This document shows positions 44,771 to 56,068 of a DNA stretch of 64,000 nucleotides, one piece after another. Numbering within the stretch: the stretch's first letter is position 1; each line of letters opens with the position of its first letter. Origin of the DNA: Rugalucina vietnamica (taxonomy: Eukaryota; Mollusca; Bivalvia; Lucinida; Lucinidae); assembly GCA_964017185.1 (NCBI GenBank), contig OZ024880.1:33818329-33882328 (forward strand), given 5' to 3'. The translations under genes and the position numbers were made by a program. Under the pieces are notes generated by a model. It did not search any database and was not told where the DNA came from. It was given only the letters and a program-made list of their open reading frames with translations.

Positions 44771-45663
44771 ACAGTCGGACAAAAGTTAAGCATCACTTGA
44801 ATATTTTCCGAAATAATCAGTAAAACCTTCAATACAGAAATAGTTTCTTTTAATATTTGTGACATTTGTTATATTGGTAATAAATTGAAGCAAACGCGAA
44901 TGAGGTTGCTCTTAAAGTAAACATGTAGGCCCACTTAGCCCAAAATTGCTGTTTCCTAGTCCATATGACGCTGCAAAAAGGCTTTAACTTTGACCTCGAA
45001 ATGTTTAGTGCTATGGAGTTCTTTGTTTCTCTGTCCTTTACGGGTGTCATAGAACCAATCTGGCTTGAATGACAGGCTATCAACTTTGGACAGTTCTTGC
45101 AAATTGGCAAAAATCCAAGATGGCCGCCAGAAAAATGCGTATTTTAAAACCGCCAAACAGAGTAAAAAGATAGTGCCATTTTGTTACAATTTCAAAACCA
45201 TAATCAGTCTGAAAATTTCAGATAAATATCTCTAAAACATCAACAGTTATGGGCGTTTAAAGAATGGCATGTTACATAGTGAAAACTCCGTGCTAATAAA
45301 CAAGGAAATAAGTTTGCCTGAATCAGCATGTAACTGCCATTAAACCTTTGGTAGAAGAAAACGTTTTTGGGACATTTTTACAACATGATACTACTTTCTA
45401 TCCATGCCTATAGAAACCCAATTGTGATCATACAGGGGACATTAATACCACTTTTAATGGCAATCCCCCAAAATAGGGGTAGGTGTATTTAGTACACCAT
45501 ATAACTTGAGCGACACAGTGAAAAGCCATTCGGACAGACCTTAACAGTCAGGGATAGACGTGAGTTAAAGACCCTAACTAATTCATTGTGGTTTGGAAGT
45601 TATTTTTAATGAAAAATACATTTAGAAAAATGTTAGGGTGATGCTTAACTTATGTCTGACTGT
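44771..45663. mobile_element. 0.9-kb Tc1/mariner-like MITE
   Basis: ACAGTCGGACAAAAGTTAAG at the left and CTTAACTTATGTCTGACTGT at the right are inverse repeats flanked by TA. No transposase frame is present, so it is a non-autonomous copy. It interrupts the shared module. Confidence 0.75.
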
Positions 45664-45711
45664 ATATTATCTTTTGCACATTTTAAAAGGGAAATATCGC
45701 GTTTTCTAGAA

Positions 45712-45960
45712 GAACAAGAACAGAACTTTATTGTGATACAAAATCTCAGACCACACGCAGGTGGTATATGAGAAAATCAGAAAATCGAAATTAAAGTGTA
45801 ACATGGCAACTGAATCTGTCCCGGATACAAGAGATGAGCATGTACGCACACGCTAGCCTACGCTTATTTATTTACCCTGTGTTAGGTGCACAGTCTGATC
45901 CGGATGTGCGGCACAACGGCTCGACATTTTTAAAAGGCAAATTTTTCAACCATCTCCTGT
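45712..45960 (-). mobile_element. possible LINE 3' tail
   Basis: On the minus strand the end reads ATCACAATAAAGTTCTGTTC with TTGTTCT, typical of LINE 3' ends. No coding part was recognised. Confidence 0.35.
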
Positions 45961-46339
45961 GGGGGGGGGGGGAAGTCACATGCACATCTTTCGTAATCGG
46001 GTTATAGAAATTAATACTGATGCATGCTGTCTAGAGTGAGAACTGTTTTAACAAAAAGTACATGTTTTGGAGTGTGCATACTAAATTGAAATTACAATAA
46101 TAAGCTGAATTTGTTCTTAATTGAAGTATTAACTTTTAGAAATTTATCATATGAAAAGAGCAGACTGTTGCTGTCTCGTTCTTTGGATAATTTCACTTAT
46201 ACCTTAACTTTACAGTCTACATGTATCGTGACCACTCCATGTTAACGACGAGTAGATGCAAATAGTGCATTTGTAAATGGTATTGTCTTATATATGCACA
46301 TGTATGAAACACCATAATAAATATGAGCAAACAAACATC

Positions 46340-46612
46340 CATCAGGAAAACGAGTCCATGCGATGAATACCCCCATATGCCCCACTTTTATATAGCAAAA
46401 ACGGGGCATGGAGGGGCTTACCTATTCGTCATATCTCCGCCCCAAAACACAGACCCTGGGTACACGTTAGAACCGCCTCGCCGAGGCGGCTCCAAACGCA
46501 CCCAAAATCTAAGTTCCGAGCAACAACAAGAAAAGCATATAACTTTTTCCAGTGAAATTTCTAATTTTTACAGCGGAAAAAAACTATATATTACATGGGC
46601 ATGCTCTCATAA
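46340..46612 (+). mobile_element. MITE3 copy nested in E2
   Basis: CATCAGGAAAACGAGTCCAT to GGGCATGCTCTCATAATG. The perfect palindrome half AGAACCGCCTCGCCGAGGCG is kept. Many C/G changes mark it as diverged. Confidence 0.8.
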
Positions 46613-46689
46613 TGATTTCTAAACAAGAATATTACTTGTGGTTAACAGGATGCCAAAGTCAATTACAAATACATAAATTAGTGCAATAA

Positions 46690-46912
46690 ATGAGCCGCGA
46701 CGCGAGAAAACAGGTATTAGTGGTTCCCGAGCAGGTTGGGCACATAGCGGCCTGCATATTCCCAGAAAGAGTAATTCTTGCAATCATGTATACAGACCAT
46801 ACGTATATAGCGAAACAGAAGGCGCCAATCAGCTGCGCAGCTACTGCACAGTCGATATGCGCCCCTGATTTCCCATGTACAGAAAACCTCTTTTCTCAGG
46901 ATGCGGCTAAAT
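46690..46912 (-). mobile_element. MITE1 copy nested in E2, decayed
   Basis: GAGCCGCGACGCGAGAAAAC start and CAGCTGCGCAGCTACTGCAC palindrome are visible. Confidence 0.7.
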
Positions 46913-46971
46913 TTAAGCCTATTTCTTTAACATGTGACTTTTGACCACGACTTGCACGTTTTTCTTGCTCT

Positions 46972-47330
46972 GTCACGGGCTTCGCATGTGTGTACGAACC
47001 GTGTCGGCTGCGCGAGTGATAATTGCCATTTCGGTATTTTTTTAAATGGCACAATCCAGTGCTCGCGAAGCGTGAATGACACATTGTTTTCTTAAGAATA
47101 GCCATAAAGTTTGTGAAAACAATCCAAGCGCGCTAGGGGATTATCGATAGACCGTAACCGAGACCATAAACACAGGTTGCTGTAGGCTGTTTATGACACG
47201 TGTTACACAACGTTGCTCGTTTACGACGGGCGACGCACACCAAAGATTGTCTAAACATTGAGACACCTAAATATTGTATAATTCTAACCGATCAGAAAAT
47301 GCATTTGTAATTTTGCGACTTAGAAAGGCG
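46972..47330 (+). repeat. shared module, copy 2, second part
   Basis: GAACCGTGTCGGCTGCGCG, GCTCGCGAAGCGTGAATGAC and GGATTATCGATAGACCGTAA, then GTCTAAACATTGAGACACCT, as in the copy at 56.9-57.2 kb. Confidence 0.78.
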
Positions 47331-47960
47331 AATTAAAATAATTGTTTATATCAGAAAATTTCAAAACTGGATAGTGCACAATATGGTCTTTAAATGCCTG
47401 CCATTAGCAAACGCATCGGTAGATTTTCAAAATGCAACGGTAAAAAATTATATAATTGATTAAGTTACCAAAATTTATACTCACTTTTTGTAACAGATTG
47501 CCTTTGTACAGGATCACAAAAACGCTTGAAAAATTCAAATATCGCAGGAAACTACGATGTCGAACCCGCCATTTTCCGGAACATCGCGCTTTTAACGCGA
47601 TCTTGGCAACTTCGCGGAAAACCAATCTCGGCAGTTCGGGCTCAGAAGCTCGGCTCGGATGGGTCTTACATACTCAACCACATGTTTGGGCCGAAACGTC
47701 CTGCTATCAAACGATCGAACGTCAGGGGTTATCGTTCTTGACCGAGATCGGCGAAAAATGTAAACAATTTTTTTTTTTTTACTTTAATTTACATTTCTGT
47801 CTAACACTATTGGACGAAAACTGGCACCCCCACACAAATATTTTTGGGTGCCCTCTGGAAATACCGACCATGTATAAAATAAATTATTTTGAAAACCCCA
47901 CCAGGCATTAAAAACAAATTCAGTGGAACCCGACCATGCATAAAAAACAAAAACGCTGCC

Positions 47961-47991
<31 letters not shown>

Positions 47992-48013
47992 TATGGTTAA
48001 TTCTGGAACGGCC

Positions 48014-48060
48014 CTTAGCAAACAGAATAGCCCCAGAAGTCCCTGGGGAACACTTCATCA
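48014..48060 (-). mobile_element. MITE2, other half (split by E2), truncated
   Basis: CTTAGCAAACAGAATAGCCC continues reverse MITE2, then stops near 48050. Confidence 0.65.
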
Positions 48061-48149
48061 GCTTTCTGTATGTTATTATAATGAACGGCCAAGAAGTCTG
48101 ACAGATTTTTATCATGAGACTATAAAAAGAAATAACAAATTTGTTTGTA

Positions 48150-48324
48150 TTTTGTGTCCTGACCAGCTGATCAGCACCTTTGTTTTTGCTCCACAGATGG
48201 TACAATTCCTCTTCTTCTTAATCCAAAATTTCAAGCTTCTAGCTCTTTTCAGTTATTGTACAGGCTAGTTTGTGTAGCACCTTGTCAGAAACCTGAAGTG
48301 TTGTTTTTCTCAAACGAAGGCCCA
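48150..48324 (+). mobile_element. MITE1 fragment touching a CUL1 donor
   Basis: Begins in the palindrome (CAGCTGATCAGCACCTTTG) and ends TTCTCAAACGAAGGCCC, four bases from the splice donor at 48328-48329. Confidence 0.78.
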
Positions 48325-48329
48325 AATAC

Positions 48330-48461
48330 CTGTAAAGTATATCTGTTTTTGAAACAGTTAGTGACTAGTTCTCCCTTACACATCTGGTACAACCAATTCA
48401 GTTTGCGACCACTGTGTCGGTTGTTGTAGAAATTGGTGAAACGTTGAAAACTTCTCTCCAG
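48330..48461 (-). CDS. CUL1: CUL1 exon, about residues 561-604
   Basis: Reads [37 protein letters not shown] and KNRYTLQ. The donor GTATTTGGG runs into a truncated MITE1 copy from about intron base +7, so the mobile element touches the splice site region. Confidence 0.94.
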
Positions 48462-49053
48462 CTGTAATCATAATGCATGTATACCTTTAAAACTGGCTTT
48501 ACAGGTACAATTTCTCATGATTACTTTGAAAATGGTATTTTAATTACAGTTAATTACAAATACTAATTACGATTATCCCGGCCCTGACAGTTAAGTCAGG
48601 TTTTTGACATAAAAAATACAATCATAACATATGTAATGTATTGCGTATTTTCACATTTGGTGTAAACATATTTATTCATAACTTTAAATTGTAATTACAT
48701 TTATAATTTATACATATTCAAAATGAAAGTATCTTAACCAAAGAATAATAATTATTTTCATATTTCATGTGTGTTTAAAAACTCACCCATTAACTGCAGT
48801 CAAGTGACATTTGAACAATGGTATTAGTGTATTGAGATTTGACACTGATTGGCATTGAGATTTGAGAAATGACACTGATGGAAGAAAAATCTGAAATTTG
48901 TAGTCATACAGAATCCATGCATGTCATTTGTTTTTCTTTTTACATTAAAGGTATCCTTTGCCAAATGATTACATGTAGAAATGAGAATTCTTATGCCCTT
49001 CAAAACCTTGAAATATCCTAATTCTACATACAAGAACTATTGGTACTCGTTAC
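48462..49053. other. CUL1 intron, nothing recognised
   Basis: A/T-rich sequence only. Confidence 0.5.
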
Positions 49054-49130
49054 CTCTTGTGGTAGTGAGAAAGCACAAGATTGCTGGAATGGCCAGGACC
49101 CAGAGCTGAGAACTTGTATCGTGAAGTCCA
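49054..49130 (-). CDS. CUL1: CUL1 exon, about residues 535-560
   Basis: A 77-bp exon reading [19 protein letters not shown] and FSLPQE. The SGSWP block is a cullin signature. Donor is GTAACG. The exon was located by homology within a repeat-rich stretch. Confidence 0.92.
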
Positions 49131-49158
49131 CTGAAACATTTGTACAAGATCATTCCGA

Positions 49159-49393
49159 ATTGAGCCACGATCCGAGAAAAACTGACTTTAGGGTTTCCGA
49201 CCCGGTCTTACACAAACCGACCTGCACAGTCGTATAAGGTCAAAAGGTTAAAATTTCTGATTTAAGGAAAAAAGGTATCACACTATCTGTGTAGCCAAAA
49301 CAAAGAAGCTGATCAGCTGTGCAGTTACTGCACAGCTGATCTGCGTCTTTGTTTTTGCATATGCAAAAATCTGTTTTCTCATGACGCAGCTAA
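49159..49393 (-). mobile_element. MITE1 copy
   Basis: Perfect palindrome CTGTGCAGTTACTGCACAG; ends TTTTCTCATGACGCAGCT. A second left-terminus stub lies at 49526-49550. Confidence 0.8.
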
Positions 49394-49569
49394 TAAGGTT
49401 AAAAGTTGGTCAACACTTTTTCAGTCATACTGGGTTGCAATCAAAGGCTTCCTGGGTAATTAACGAGTACTATAATAAGAAATATGTCAACCTCACCGAC
49501 ACATCAATGAGAGGTCTGCCAATAAATGAGCCGCGTCATGAGAAAACCATGGGAGGGGGTCTTACTTAC

Positions 49570-49690
49570 CATCAAGTGGGTCTCCTGACTGTGTGAGGTG
49601 GTTTTTGAAGGAATCATTTAACTCTTTACTGACACTGATGTCCTGGAACATTCTCTGCAGTTTGGATGTGTACTCAAACCCACATGCTTG
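49570..49690 (-). CDS. CUL1: CUL1 exon, about residues 495-535
   Basis: Reads [36 protein letters not shown] and DPLD. The last base G starts the Val codon of the next exon. Donor is GTAAGTAAG. Confidence 0.95.
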
Positions 49691-49796
49691 CTGCAAACAT
49701 AAACAACAATTTAATATGGATGGACTATGACAAAACATCAGCAAAGAAACACTTACTATATGCTTGTTGACTACAACTTCTAGCTTCCATCATCAT

Positions 49797-50040
49797 TACA
49801 TCATCATTACAAAAACAGGCCAATGAAATTTACCGACTTTTGCAGTTCGTAAAAATTGAAAATGTTCATTGATTTTTCATATTTTGCTCAAAATATAGAT
49901 TGTGGGTACATATTAGAACTGAATTGCCAAGGGAGTTCTAATGAGTACCCACAATCTGTTTTGAAGCAAAAAATTACAAACGAATAAATAGCCTAAAATT
50001 TGCAGATTTACTATGTTACACAGACATGTTATGATCCTGA
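49797..50040 (-). mobile_element. MITE3 copy, decayed
   Basis: CATTACAAAAACAGGCCAAT, ATAGATTGTGGGTACATATT with a partner, and ATGTTATGATCCTGAT at the end. Confidence 0.75.
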
Positions 50041-50164
50041 TATGACCCTTTGAGATCATACTAGCTTAAGCATCAACACTGGCTGACATGTGTAGTAAAA
50101 GATTTTCTTTTCTTCAGAAATCTTACTATAGGACCTTTTCTGGGATTAAGCCCGTATATTATAG

Positions 50165-50406
50165 CTGAGTCGTGATGCAAAAAAAAAACAGTCTTAAGGG
50201 TTTTCGACTTAGGTTTGACACAAACCGGCCTGTACAGTCACAGAAATATGCAAGAAGCTTGAAATTTTGGATTTAAGAAGAATAGGAATTGTACTATCAG
50301 AGTATCAAAAACAAAGGCAATGATCAGCTGTGCATTTACTGCACAGCTGATCTGCGTCTTTGTTTTCGCATATTAAGCAAAAGTCTGGTTTTCTCATGAC
50401 GCGCTC
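50165..50406 (-). mobile_element. MITE1 copy
   Basis: Palindrome CTGTGCATTTACTGCACAG with one change. Confidence 0.8.
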
Positions 50407-50468
50407 CTATAGCTATTGTTAGTGAACCGGTGTCCAAAACAGTTTTTTTTTTTTAACAGAAAACAAAC

Positions 50469-50600
50469 CTTTAATTTTGAGATCATACTAGCTTCAGCGT
50501 CGTCACTGGCCGACATGTGTTGTACGAGTCGTTTCGCCAACATTTTACTATAGAACTTCTGGAACACATCTTTATCCTCTATATACTTGAAAGCTATCAT
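50469..50600 (-). CDS. CUL1: CUL1 exon, about residues 451-494
   Basis: Forty-four codons: [34 protein letters not shown], then [10 protein letters not shown]. This is the hallmark of the cullin homology domain. Acceptor is TTGTAG and donor is GTTTGT. Confidence 0.96.
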
Positions 50601-50624
50601 CTACAACGGAAAAAAGTATTATTT

Positions 50625-50829
50625 TAGCTTTCACATGATAAAACCAACAATCTTGGTTTTCCAACCGACACAAAATGGCCTCAACAGTCAAAGAAGCAGG
50701 TCAGAAGCTTGAAATTTTGGCTATCAGTAGAAGGAGATTTGTGCTTTCCATGTAGTTAGAACAAAGGCACTGATCTGTGCTGTTGTTTTCGCACATACAG
50801 ATTGTTGGTTTTCTGATGTGGTGGCTCAT
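50625..50829 (-). mobile_element. MITE1 copy, palindrome deleted
   Basis: Termini TTCACATGATAAAACCAACA and GTTGGTTTTCTGATGTGGTG; the centre is reduced to CACTGATCTGTGC. Confidence 0.7.
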
Positions 50830-51250
50830 ATTATTTTTCTTTCTTTCTTGCAAACAGCTGAGGTCATGTCAGGTGTGTTTACTTTATATCCAAAGGAAAA
50901 CATTCTTGATAAAGAGCTTATATAGCTCATAACTGGCACACACTTTTTTCTTATCATTCTGTTAGTCCTGCTTCTAGTCATGTATGCAAAGCTCATCCGA
51001 CAATTCCAGGCTGACCAGTTTTTTTTTTTAAAAAAATTGCAGATAAGGCATTAAAAATTCTTTCTCTGATTTTTTACCCCTTAAATAGTTTCTGTGACCG
51101 CATCCTGATGTTAAACACCAGAGGCTTACTGATCAGTTATTTGCTTTTACATTTTTCCCTTCATATGTTCGCAACTTAATATCTCTTGCCATGATTAATG
51201 TTTGTATGAAACTTTGTTTGTATCAACTCTGACCACAAATCACAGACCTG

Positions 51251-51490
51251 GGCCCAAGGTTATATGACTTTTTTTCATACTCAACTAAGCACAGCATAAA
51301 ATTTAAACTGCTTGTAAATAACAAAATAGCCCAAGTATATTGAAATTGAAGGTCTAGAATGCCAAAGCCTATAATATATCCTGCTTATAAATGTTAAAAT
51401 GCCAACAATTGTTGGCATTTTAACATTTATGAGCATGAAAAATTTTAGTCTCGGCTGAGCTGAGCATGAAAAAAATTTCATAACCTCGGC
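51251..51490. mobile_element. MITE4 copy
   Basis: CCCAAGGTTATATGACTTTT at one end, GAGCATGAAAAAAATTTCAT and AACCTCGG at the other, and AATGCCAACAATTGTTGGCA in the centre, as at 34.4-34.6 kb. Confidence 0.75.
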
Positions 51491-51527
51491 ACCTGTTTCC
51501 TGGACACAGAGGTTATACTATACTAAC

Positions 51528-51576
51528 CACTTGGTTTAAGGTGTCTTCTAACTCTGCTTCCTCTGGGTTCTTGGAA
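51528..51576 (-). CDS. CUL1: CUL1 micro-exon, about residues 434-450
   Basis: A 49-bp exon encoding SKNPEEAELEDTLNQV after the completed Ser codon. It was placed by phase and by identity to the human SSKNPEEAELEDTLNQV segment. Acceptor is TTCTAG and donor is GTTAGT. Confidence 0.93.
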
Positions 51577-51597
51577 CTAGAAATATTGGAAATAATA

Positions 51598-51836
51598 TGA
51601 GCTGCGATGAGAGAAAACTGGTCTTCGGGGTTTCCGACCAGGTCTGACACAAACCGACCTGTACAGTCACAGAAGCAGGGTAGAAGCTTGAATTTTTGGA
51701 TTTAAGAAGAAAAGGGATTATACTGTCCTGTAGTGAAAACAAAGGCCCTGATCAGCCATGCAGTTACTGCAAGGCTGATCTGCGCCTTTGTTTTCGCATA
51801 GGCAGAAATCCGGCTTTCTCATGACGAGGCTCATAT
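51598..51836 (-). mobile_element. MITE1 copy
   Basis: GAGCTGCGATGAGAGAAAAC to TTCTCATGACGAGGCTCAT; palindrome CATGCAGTTACTGCAAGG decayed. Confidence 0.8.
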
Positions 51837-51861
51837 AACTAGAATTGTCAGAGAATCTGAC

Positions 51862-53403
51862 TATAGCCCCGCTTCTCAGCTTTTTTGCAGGATGAAAAAA
51901 ACAAATAAGACAGGTAACTATCCCAAGCTAGATCTCGTCAATATTGATGCGCATACAAAATTTGGTCTGATTATGTCAATATTGCGAAAAATGACGGGTA
52001 ATAATCCCAAGCTAGATCTTGTCAATGATGATGTGCATACAAAATTGGGACGGATTCTGTCAATTCGTTCTCAAGATATTGAGTGGAAACGAAATTCTGA
52101 AGTCAATCAAGGGCCGTAACTCTGTCAAAATTTTGTGAAAAATGACGGGTAACTATCCCAAACTAGATCTTGTCAGTGTTGATGTGCATACAAAATTTGG
52201 TTGGATTCTGTCAATTCGTTCTCAAGATATTGAGTGGAAATGAAATTCTGATGTCAATCAAGGGCCTTAACTCCGTCAAAATTTTGCGAAAAATGACAGG
52301 TAATAATCCCAAGCTAGATCTTGTCAATGATGATGTGCATACAAAATTTGGTTGGATTCTGTCAATTCGTTCTCAAGATATTGAGCGGAAACAAAATTCT
52401 GACGTCAATCAAGGGCTGTAACTCCGTCAAAATTTTGCGAAAAATGACGGGTAACAATCCCAAGCCAGATCTTGTCAATGTTGATGTGCATACAAAATTT
52501 GGTCGGATTCTGTCAATTCGTTCTCAAGATATTGAGCGGAAATGAAATTCTGATGTCAATCAAGGGCCGTAACTCCGTCACAATTTTGCGAAAAATGACG
52601 GGTAATAATCCCAAGCTAGATCTTGTCAATGATGATGAGCATACAAAATTTGGTTGGATTCTGTCAATTCGTTCTCAAGATATTGAGCGGAAACAAAATT
52701 CTGACGTCAATCAAGGGCTGTAACTCCGTCAAAATTTTGCAAAAAATGACGGGTAACAATCCCAAGCTAGATCTTGTCAATGTTGATGTGCATACAAAAT
52801 TTGGTCGGATTCTGTCAATTCGTTCTCAAGATATTGAGCGGAAACGAAATTCTGATGTCAATCAAGGGCCGTAACTCCGTCAAAATTTTGCAAAAAATGA
52901 CGGGTAACAATCCCAAGCTAGATCATGTCAATGTTGATGCGCATACAAAATTTGGTTGGATTCTGTCAATTCGTTCTCATGATATTGAGCCGAAACAAAA
53001 TTCTGACGTCAATCAAGGGCCGTAACTCCGTCAAAATTTTGCAAAAAATGACGGGCAACAATCCCAAGCTAGATCTTGTCAATGATGATGTGCATACAAA
53101 ATTTGGTCGGATTCTGTCAATTCGTTCTCAAGATATTGAGCGGAAACGAAATTCTGACGTCTATCAAGGGCCATAACTCCGTCAAAATTTTGCGAAAAAT
53201 GACGGGCAACAATCCCAGGCTAGATCTTGTCAATGTTGATGTGCATACAAAATTTGGTCAGATTCTGTCAATTTGTTCTTAAGATATTGAGCGGAAACGA
53301 AATGTTCACGGAATGACGGAAAGACGGAATGACGGAATCACGGAACCACGGAAGGACAGGGTGAATCCAGTATAGCCCCACTTTTCCAAAGCGGGGCTAT
53401 AAT
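51862..53403 (+). mobile_element. 151-bp tandem-repeat element, family H2, first array
   Basis: The left end CTATAGCCCCGCTT begins the element. About nine units follow at an exact 151-bp step (GATGTGCATACAAAATTTGG at about 52178, 52329, 52480 and so on); the first unit is only 82 bp. A CGGAATGACGGAAAGACGGA run and the hairpin TATAGCCCCACTTTTCC with GGAAAAG-type partner (AAAGCGGGGCTATA) end it at 53403. The protein-like frames, with MCIQNLVGFCQFVLKILSG every 151 bp, are repeat echoes. Confidence 0.87.
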
Positions 53404-54708
53404 TAAGGGCCATAACTCTGTCAAAATTTAACAAAAACTGAAGGGTATTACAATCCCAAGCTAGATCTTGTCAATGTTGATGTGCATACAAAATTTGGTC
53501 GGATTCTGTCAATGCGTTCTCAAGATATTGAGCGGAAACGAAATTCTGACGTCAATTAAGGGCCGTAACTCCGTCAAAATTTTGCGAAAAATGACGGGTA
53601 ACAATCCCAAGCTAGATCTTGTCAATGATGATGTGCATACAAAATTTGGTCCGATTCTGTCAATTTGTTCTCAAGATATTGAGCGGAAACGAAATTCTGA
53701 CGTCAATCAAGGGCCATAACTCCGTCAAAATTTTGCGAAAAATGACGGGCAACAATCCCAAGCTAGATCTTGTCAATGTTGATGTGCATACAAAATTTGG
53801 TCGGATTCTGTCAATTTGTTCTCAAGATATTGAGCGGAAACGAAATTCTGATGTCAATCAAGGGCCGTAACTCCGTCAAAATTTTGCAAATAATAACAGG
53901 TAACAATCCCAAGCTAGATCATGTCAATGTTGATGTGCATACAAAATTTGGTCGGATTCGGTCAATGCGTTCTCAAGATATTGAGCGGAAACGAAATTCT
54001 GACGTTAATCAAGGGCCATAACTCCGTCAAAATTTTGCGAAAAATGACGGGTAACAATCCCAAGCTAGGTCCTGTCAATGATGATGTGCATACAAAATTT
54101 GGTCCGATTCTGTCAATTCGTTCTAAAGATATTGAGCGGAAACGAAATTCTGACGTCAATCAAGGGCCATAACTCCAACAAAATTTTGCGAAAAATGACG
54201 GGTAACAATCCCAAGCAAGATCTTGTCAATGATGATATGCATACAAAATTTGGTCCGATTCTGTCAATTTATTCTCAAGATATTGAGCGGAAACGAAATT
54301 CTGACGTCAATCAAGGGCCATAACTCTGTCAAAATTTTGCGATAAACGATGGGTAACAATCCCAAGCTATATCTTGTCAATGTTGATGTGCATACAAAAT
54401 TTGGTCAGATTCTGTCAATTCATTCTCAAGATATTGAGCGGAAACGAAATTCTGACATCAATCAAGGGCCATAACTCCGTCAAAATTTTGCGAAAAATGA
54501 CGGGTAACAATCCCAAGCTAGATCTTGTCAATGTTGATGTGCATACAAAATTTGGTCAGATTCTGTCGAGCCATTCTCAAGATAATGAATGGAAACAAAA
54601 ATGTCGGAAGGACGGAAGGACAGAAGGACGGAATAACAGAATAACGGAACTACGGAAGGACAGGGTGAATCCAGTATAGCCCCCACTTTTTCAAAGCGGG
54701 GCTATAAT
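53404..54708 (+). repeat. 151-bp tandem-repeat element, family H2, second array
   Basis: Starts inside a core unit, without the left end. It has about eight more units at 151-bp steps and its own CGGAAGGACGGAAGGACAGA run and GCCCCCAC...GCGGGGCTATA hairpin. Its 3' end is nearly the same as that of the first array. Confidence 0.85.
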
Positions 54709-54787
54709 AATAATAGATACATGTACATGTATACAAAAGTCTACACTCTCAGCCTACTTTCCGAGACATTGACATTGGATGGAAATG

Positions 54788-55016
54788 CATAAGCTGTGTC
54801 ATGAGCAAACCAACAATCTGGGTTTCCACCAGGTACAACACAAAGAGGCCTGTACAGTCGCAGAAGCAGGCTAGAAGCTTGAATTTTCAGACTGAAGAAG
54901 ACGAGGGATTGTACTATTTGTGTAACGAAAACAAAGGAGCTGATCTGTAACTGCACAGCTGATCCGCGCTTTTGTTTTCCCCTATGCATGTTGTTGGTTT
55001 TCTCATGCGGCCGCTC
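54788..55016 (-). mobile_element. MITE1 copy
   Basis: Palindrome partly deleted (GAGCTGATCTGTAACTGCAC); ends TTTTCTCATGCGGCCGCTCA. Confidence 0.78.
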
Positions 55017-55302
55017 ACATACACTTGAAGCTGGTCCTTGTTGCCATTTGTAATAAGTCACTGATGAGGGTCCATTATCTAAGATTCGTACAACATGGCA
55101 CACCTTCTCCTTTACGTTTCTACTACTTCCAAGGTCTCTAACAATTATATATTGAAAACACTAATTGAATTAGCAATTATCTAAAATATGCCTATGAATG
55201 ACAATTTCAATCAAAATCTAGTGGTTTCATGACTACTGCACATACAGGTACTCATTTTCTTAATTTCACAAGACAAACTTTTTTCTGAAGTGAGCCACCC
55301 AC

Positions 55303-55409
55303 CTCTTTTTCAGTAGAATGTCACAGTATCTGGCTAGAAGTTCGGGAGATTTACTGGAGGAATTAGCCAACTTTGTCACCGCGTTACTGTTAATAAATCT
55401 ACCACATGC
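55303..55409 (-). CDS. CUL1: CUL1 exon, about residues 399-434
   Basis: Reads [19 protein letters not shown] and [16 protein letters not shown], then AG that completes Ser with the next exon. This enters the cullin homology domain. Donor is GTGGGT. Confidence 0.94.
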
Positions 55410-55551
55410 CTGAAATCATAAATTGATATACATGGTATATGTTTTAGAATTTTTGTTTGTTTGTTTGCAACTCTTTGCATTGCGGTTTGTGCTCTAACAT
55501 CCAAGTCATGCCCGGATATTGCCTCAACTTTATGGGACTTCTACCCAACAT

Positions 55552-55790
55552 ATGAGCCGCCTCATGGGAAAACCAACAATCTGCATAGGCGAAAACAAAG
55601 ACGCAGATCAGCTTCGCGGTAACCGCGAAGCTGATCTGCGCCTTTGTTTTCGCTTCTCGGATAGTACAATTCCTTTTCTACTTAAATCCGAAATTTCGAG
55701 CTTCTAGCCCTCTTCTGTGCCTGTACAGACCGGTTTGTGTCGAACCTGTTCGGAAACCACATTGTTGGTTTTCCCACGAGGCGGCTCATA
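55552..55790 (+). mobile_element. MITE1 copy, intact reference
   Basis: TGAGCCGCCTCATGGGAAAA to TTTTCCCACGAGGCGGCTCA; perfect palindrome CTTCGCGGTAACCGCGAAG with flanking GATC arms. Confidence 0.9.
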
Positions 55791-55861
55791 TGGATGTCAA
55801 GACACGCAAAATGTGCTTGAGAATATAACCTCCAAAGTAAACATAGATGCAAGGCTTATAT

Positions 55862-56068
55862 ATGAGCCGCCTCATGGCAAAACCAGCCTGTACAAGCACA
55901 GAAAAGAGCTAGAAGCTTGAAATTTCGGATTTAAGTAGAGGAGGAATTGTACTATCCGAGTAGCGAAAACAAAGGCGCTGATCAGCTTCGCGGTTACCGC
56001 GAAGCTGATCTGCGTCTTTGTTTTGCCTATGCAGATTGTTGGTTTTCCCACGAGGCGGCTCATATATG
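55862..56068 (-). mobile_element. MITE1 copy, short deletion
   Basis: Perfect palindrome CTTCGCGGTTACCGCGAAG; about 30 bases after the left terminus are missing. Confidence 0.86.

Larger units (their letters stand above)
43586..48013. mobile_element. 4.4-kb inverted-terminus element E2 inserted in MITE2
   Basis: GGTCGTTCCAGAATTAACCA at the left is the near-inverse of TGGTTAATTCTGGAACGGCC at the right. CTTAG flanks both sides (43581-43585, 48014-48018). Like E1, its ends carry degenerate CCCACC-type units and it includes GTCGTTTCGG repeats (43919-43960). It contains the shared module, a Tc1-like MITE, MITE3 and MITE1. No transposase was seen. Confidence 0.8.

Noticed and set aside
38457-48013. 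Transposase gene inside E1 or E2
   Set aside because: I looked for long frames or DDE-like blocks and found none; only short unrelated frames exist.
43485-49053. Apparent gap in CUL1 that might mean a broken gene
   Set aside because: The missing piece was found in two exons, 49054-49130 and 48330-48461, in correct phase.
51892-54679. Run of about 83-residue open frames (MCIQNLVGFCQFVLKILSG...) looking like a repeat protein
   Set aside because: They recur every 151 bp in shifting frames and end in the same stops; they are translations of satellite-type DNA with no start context or splicing.
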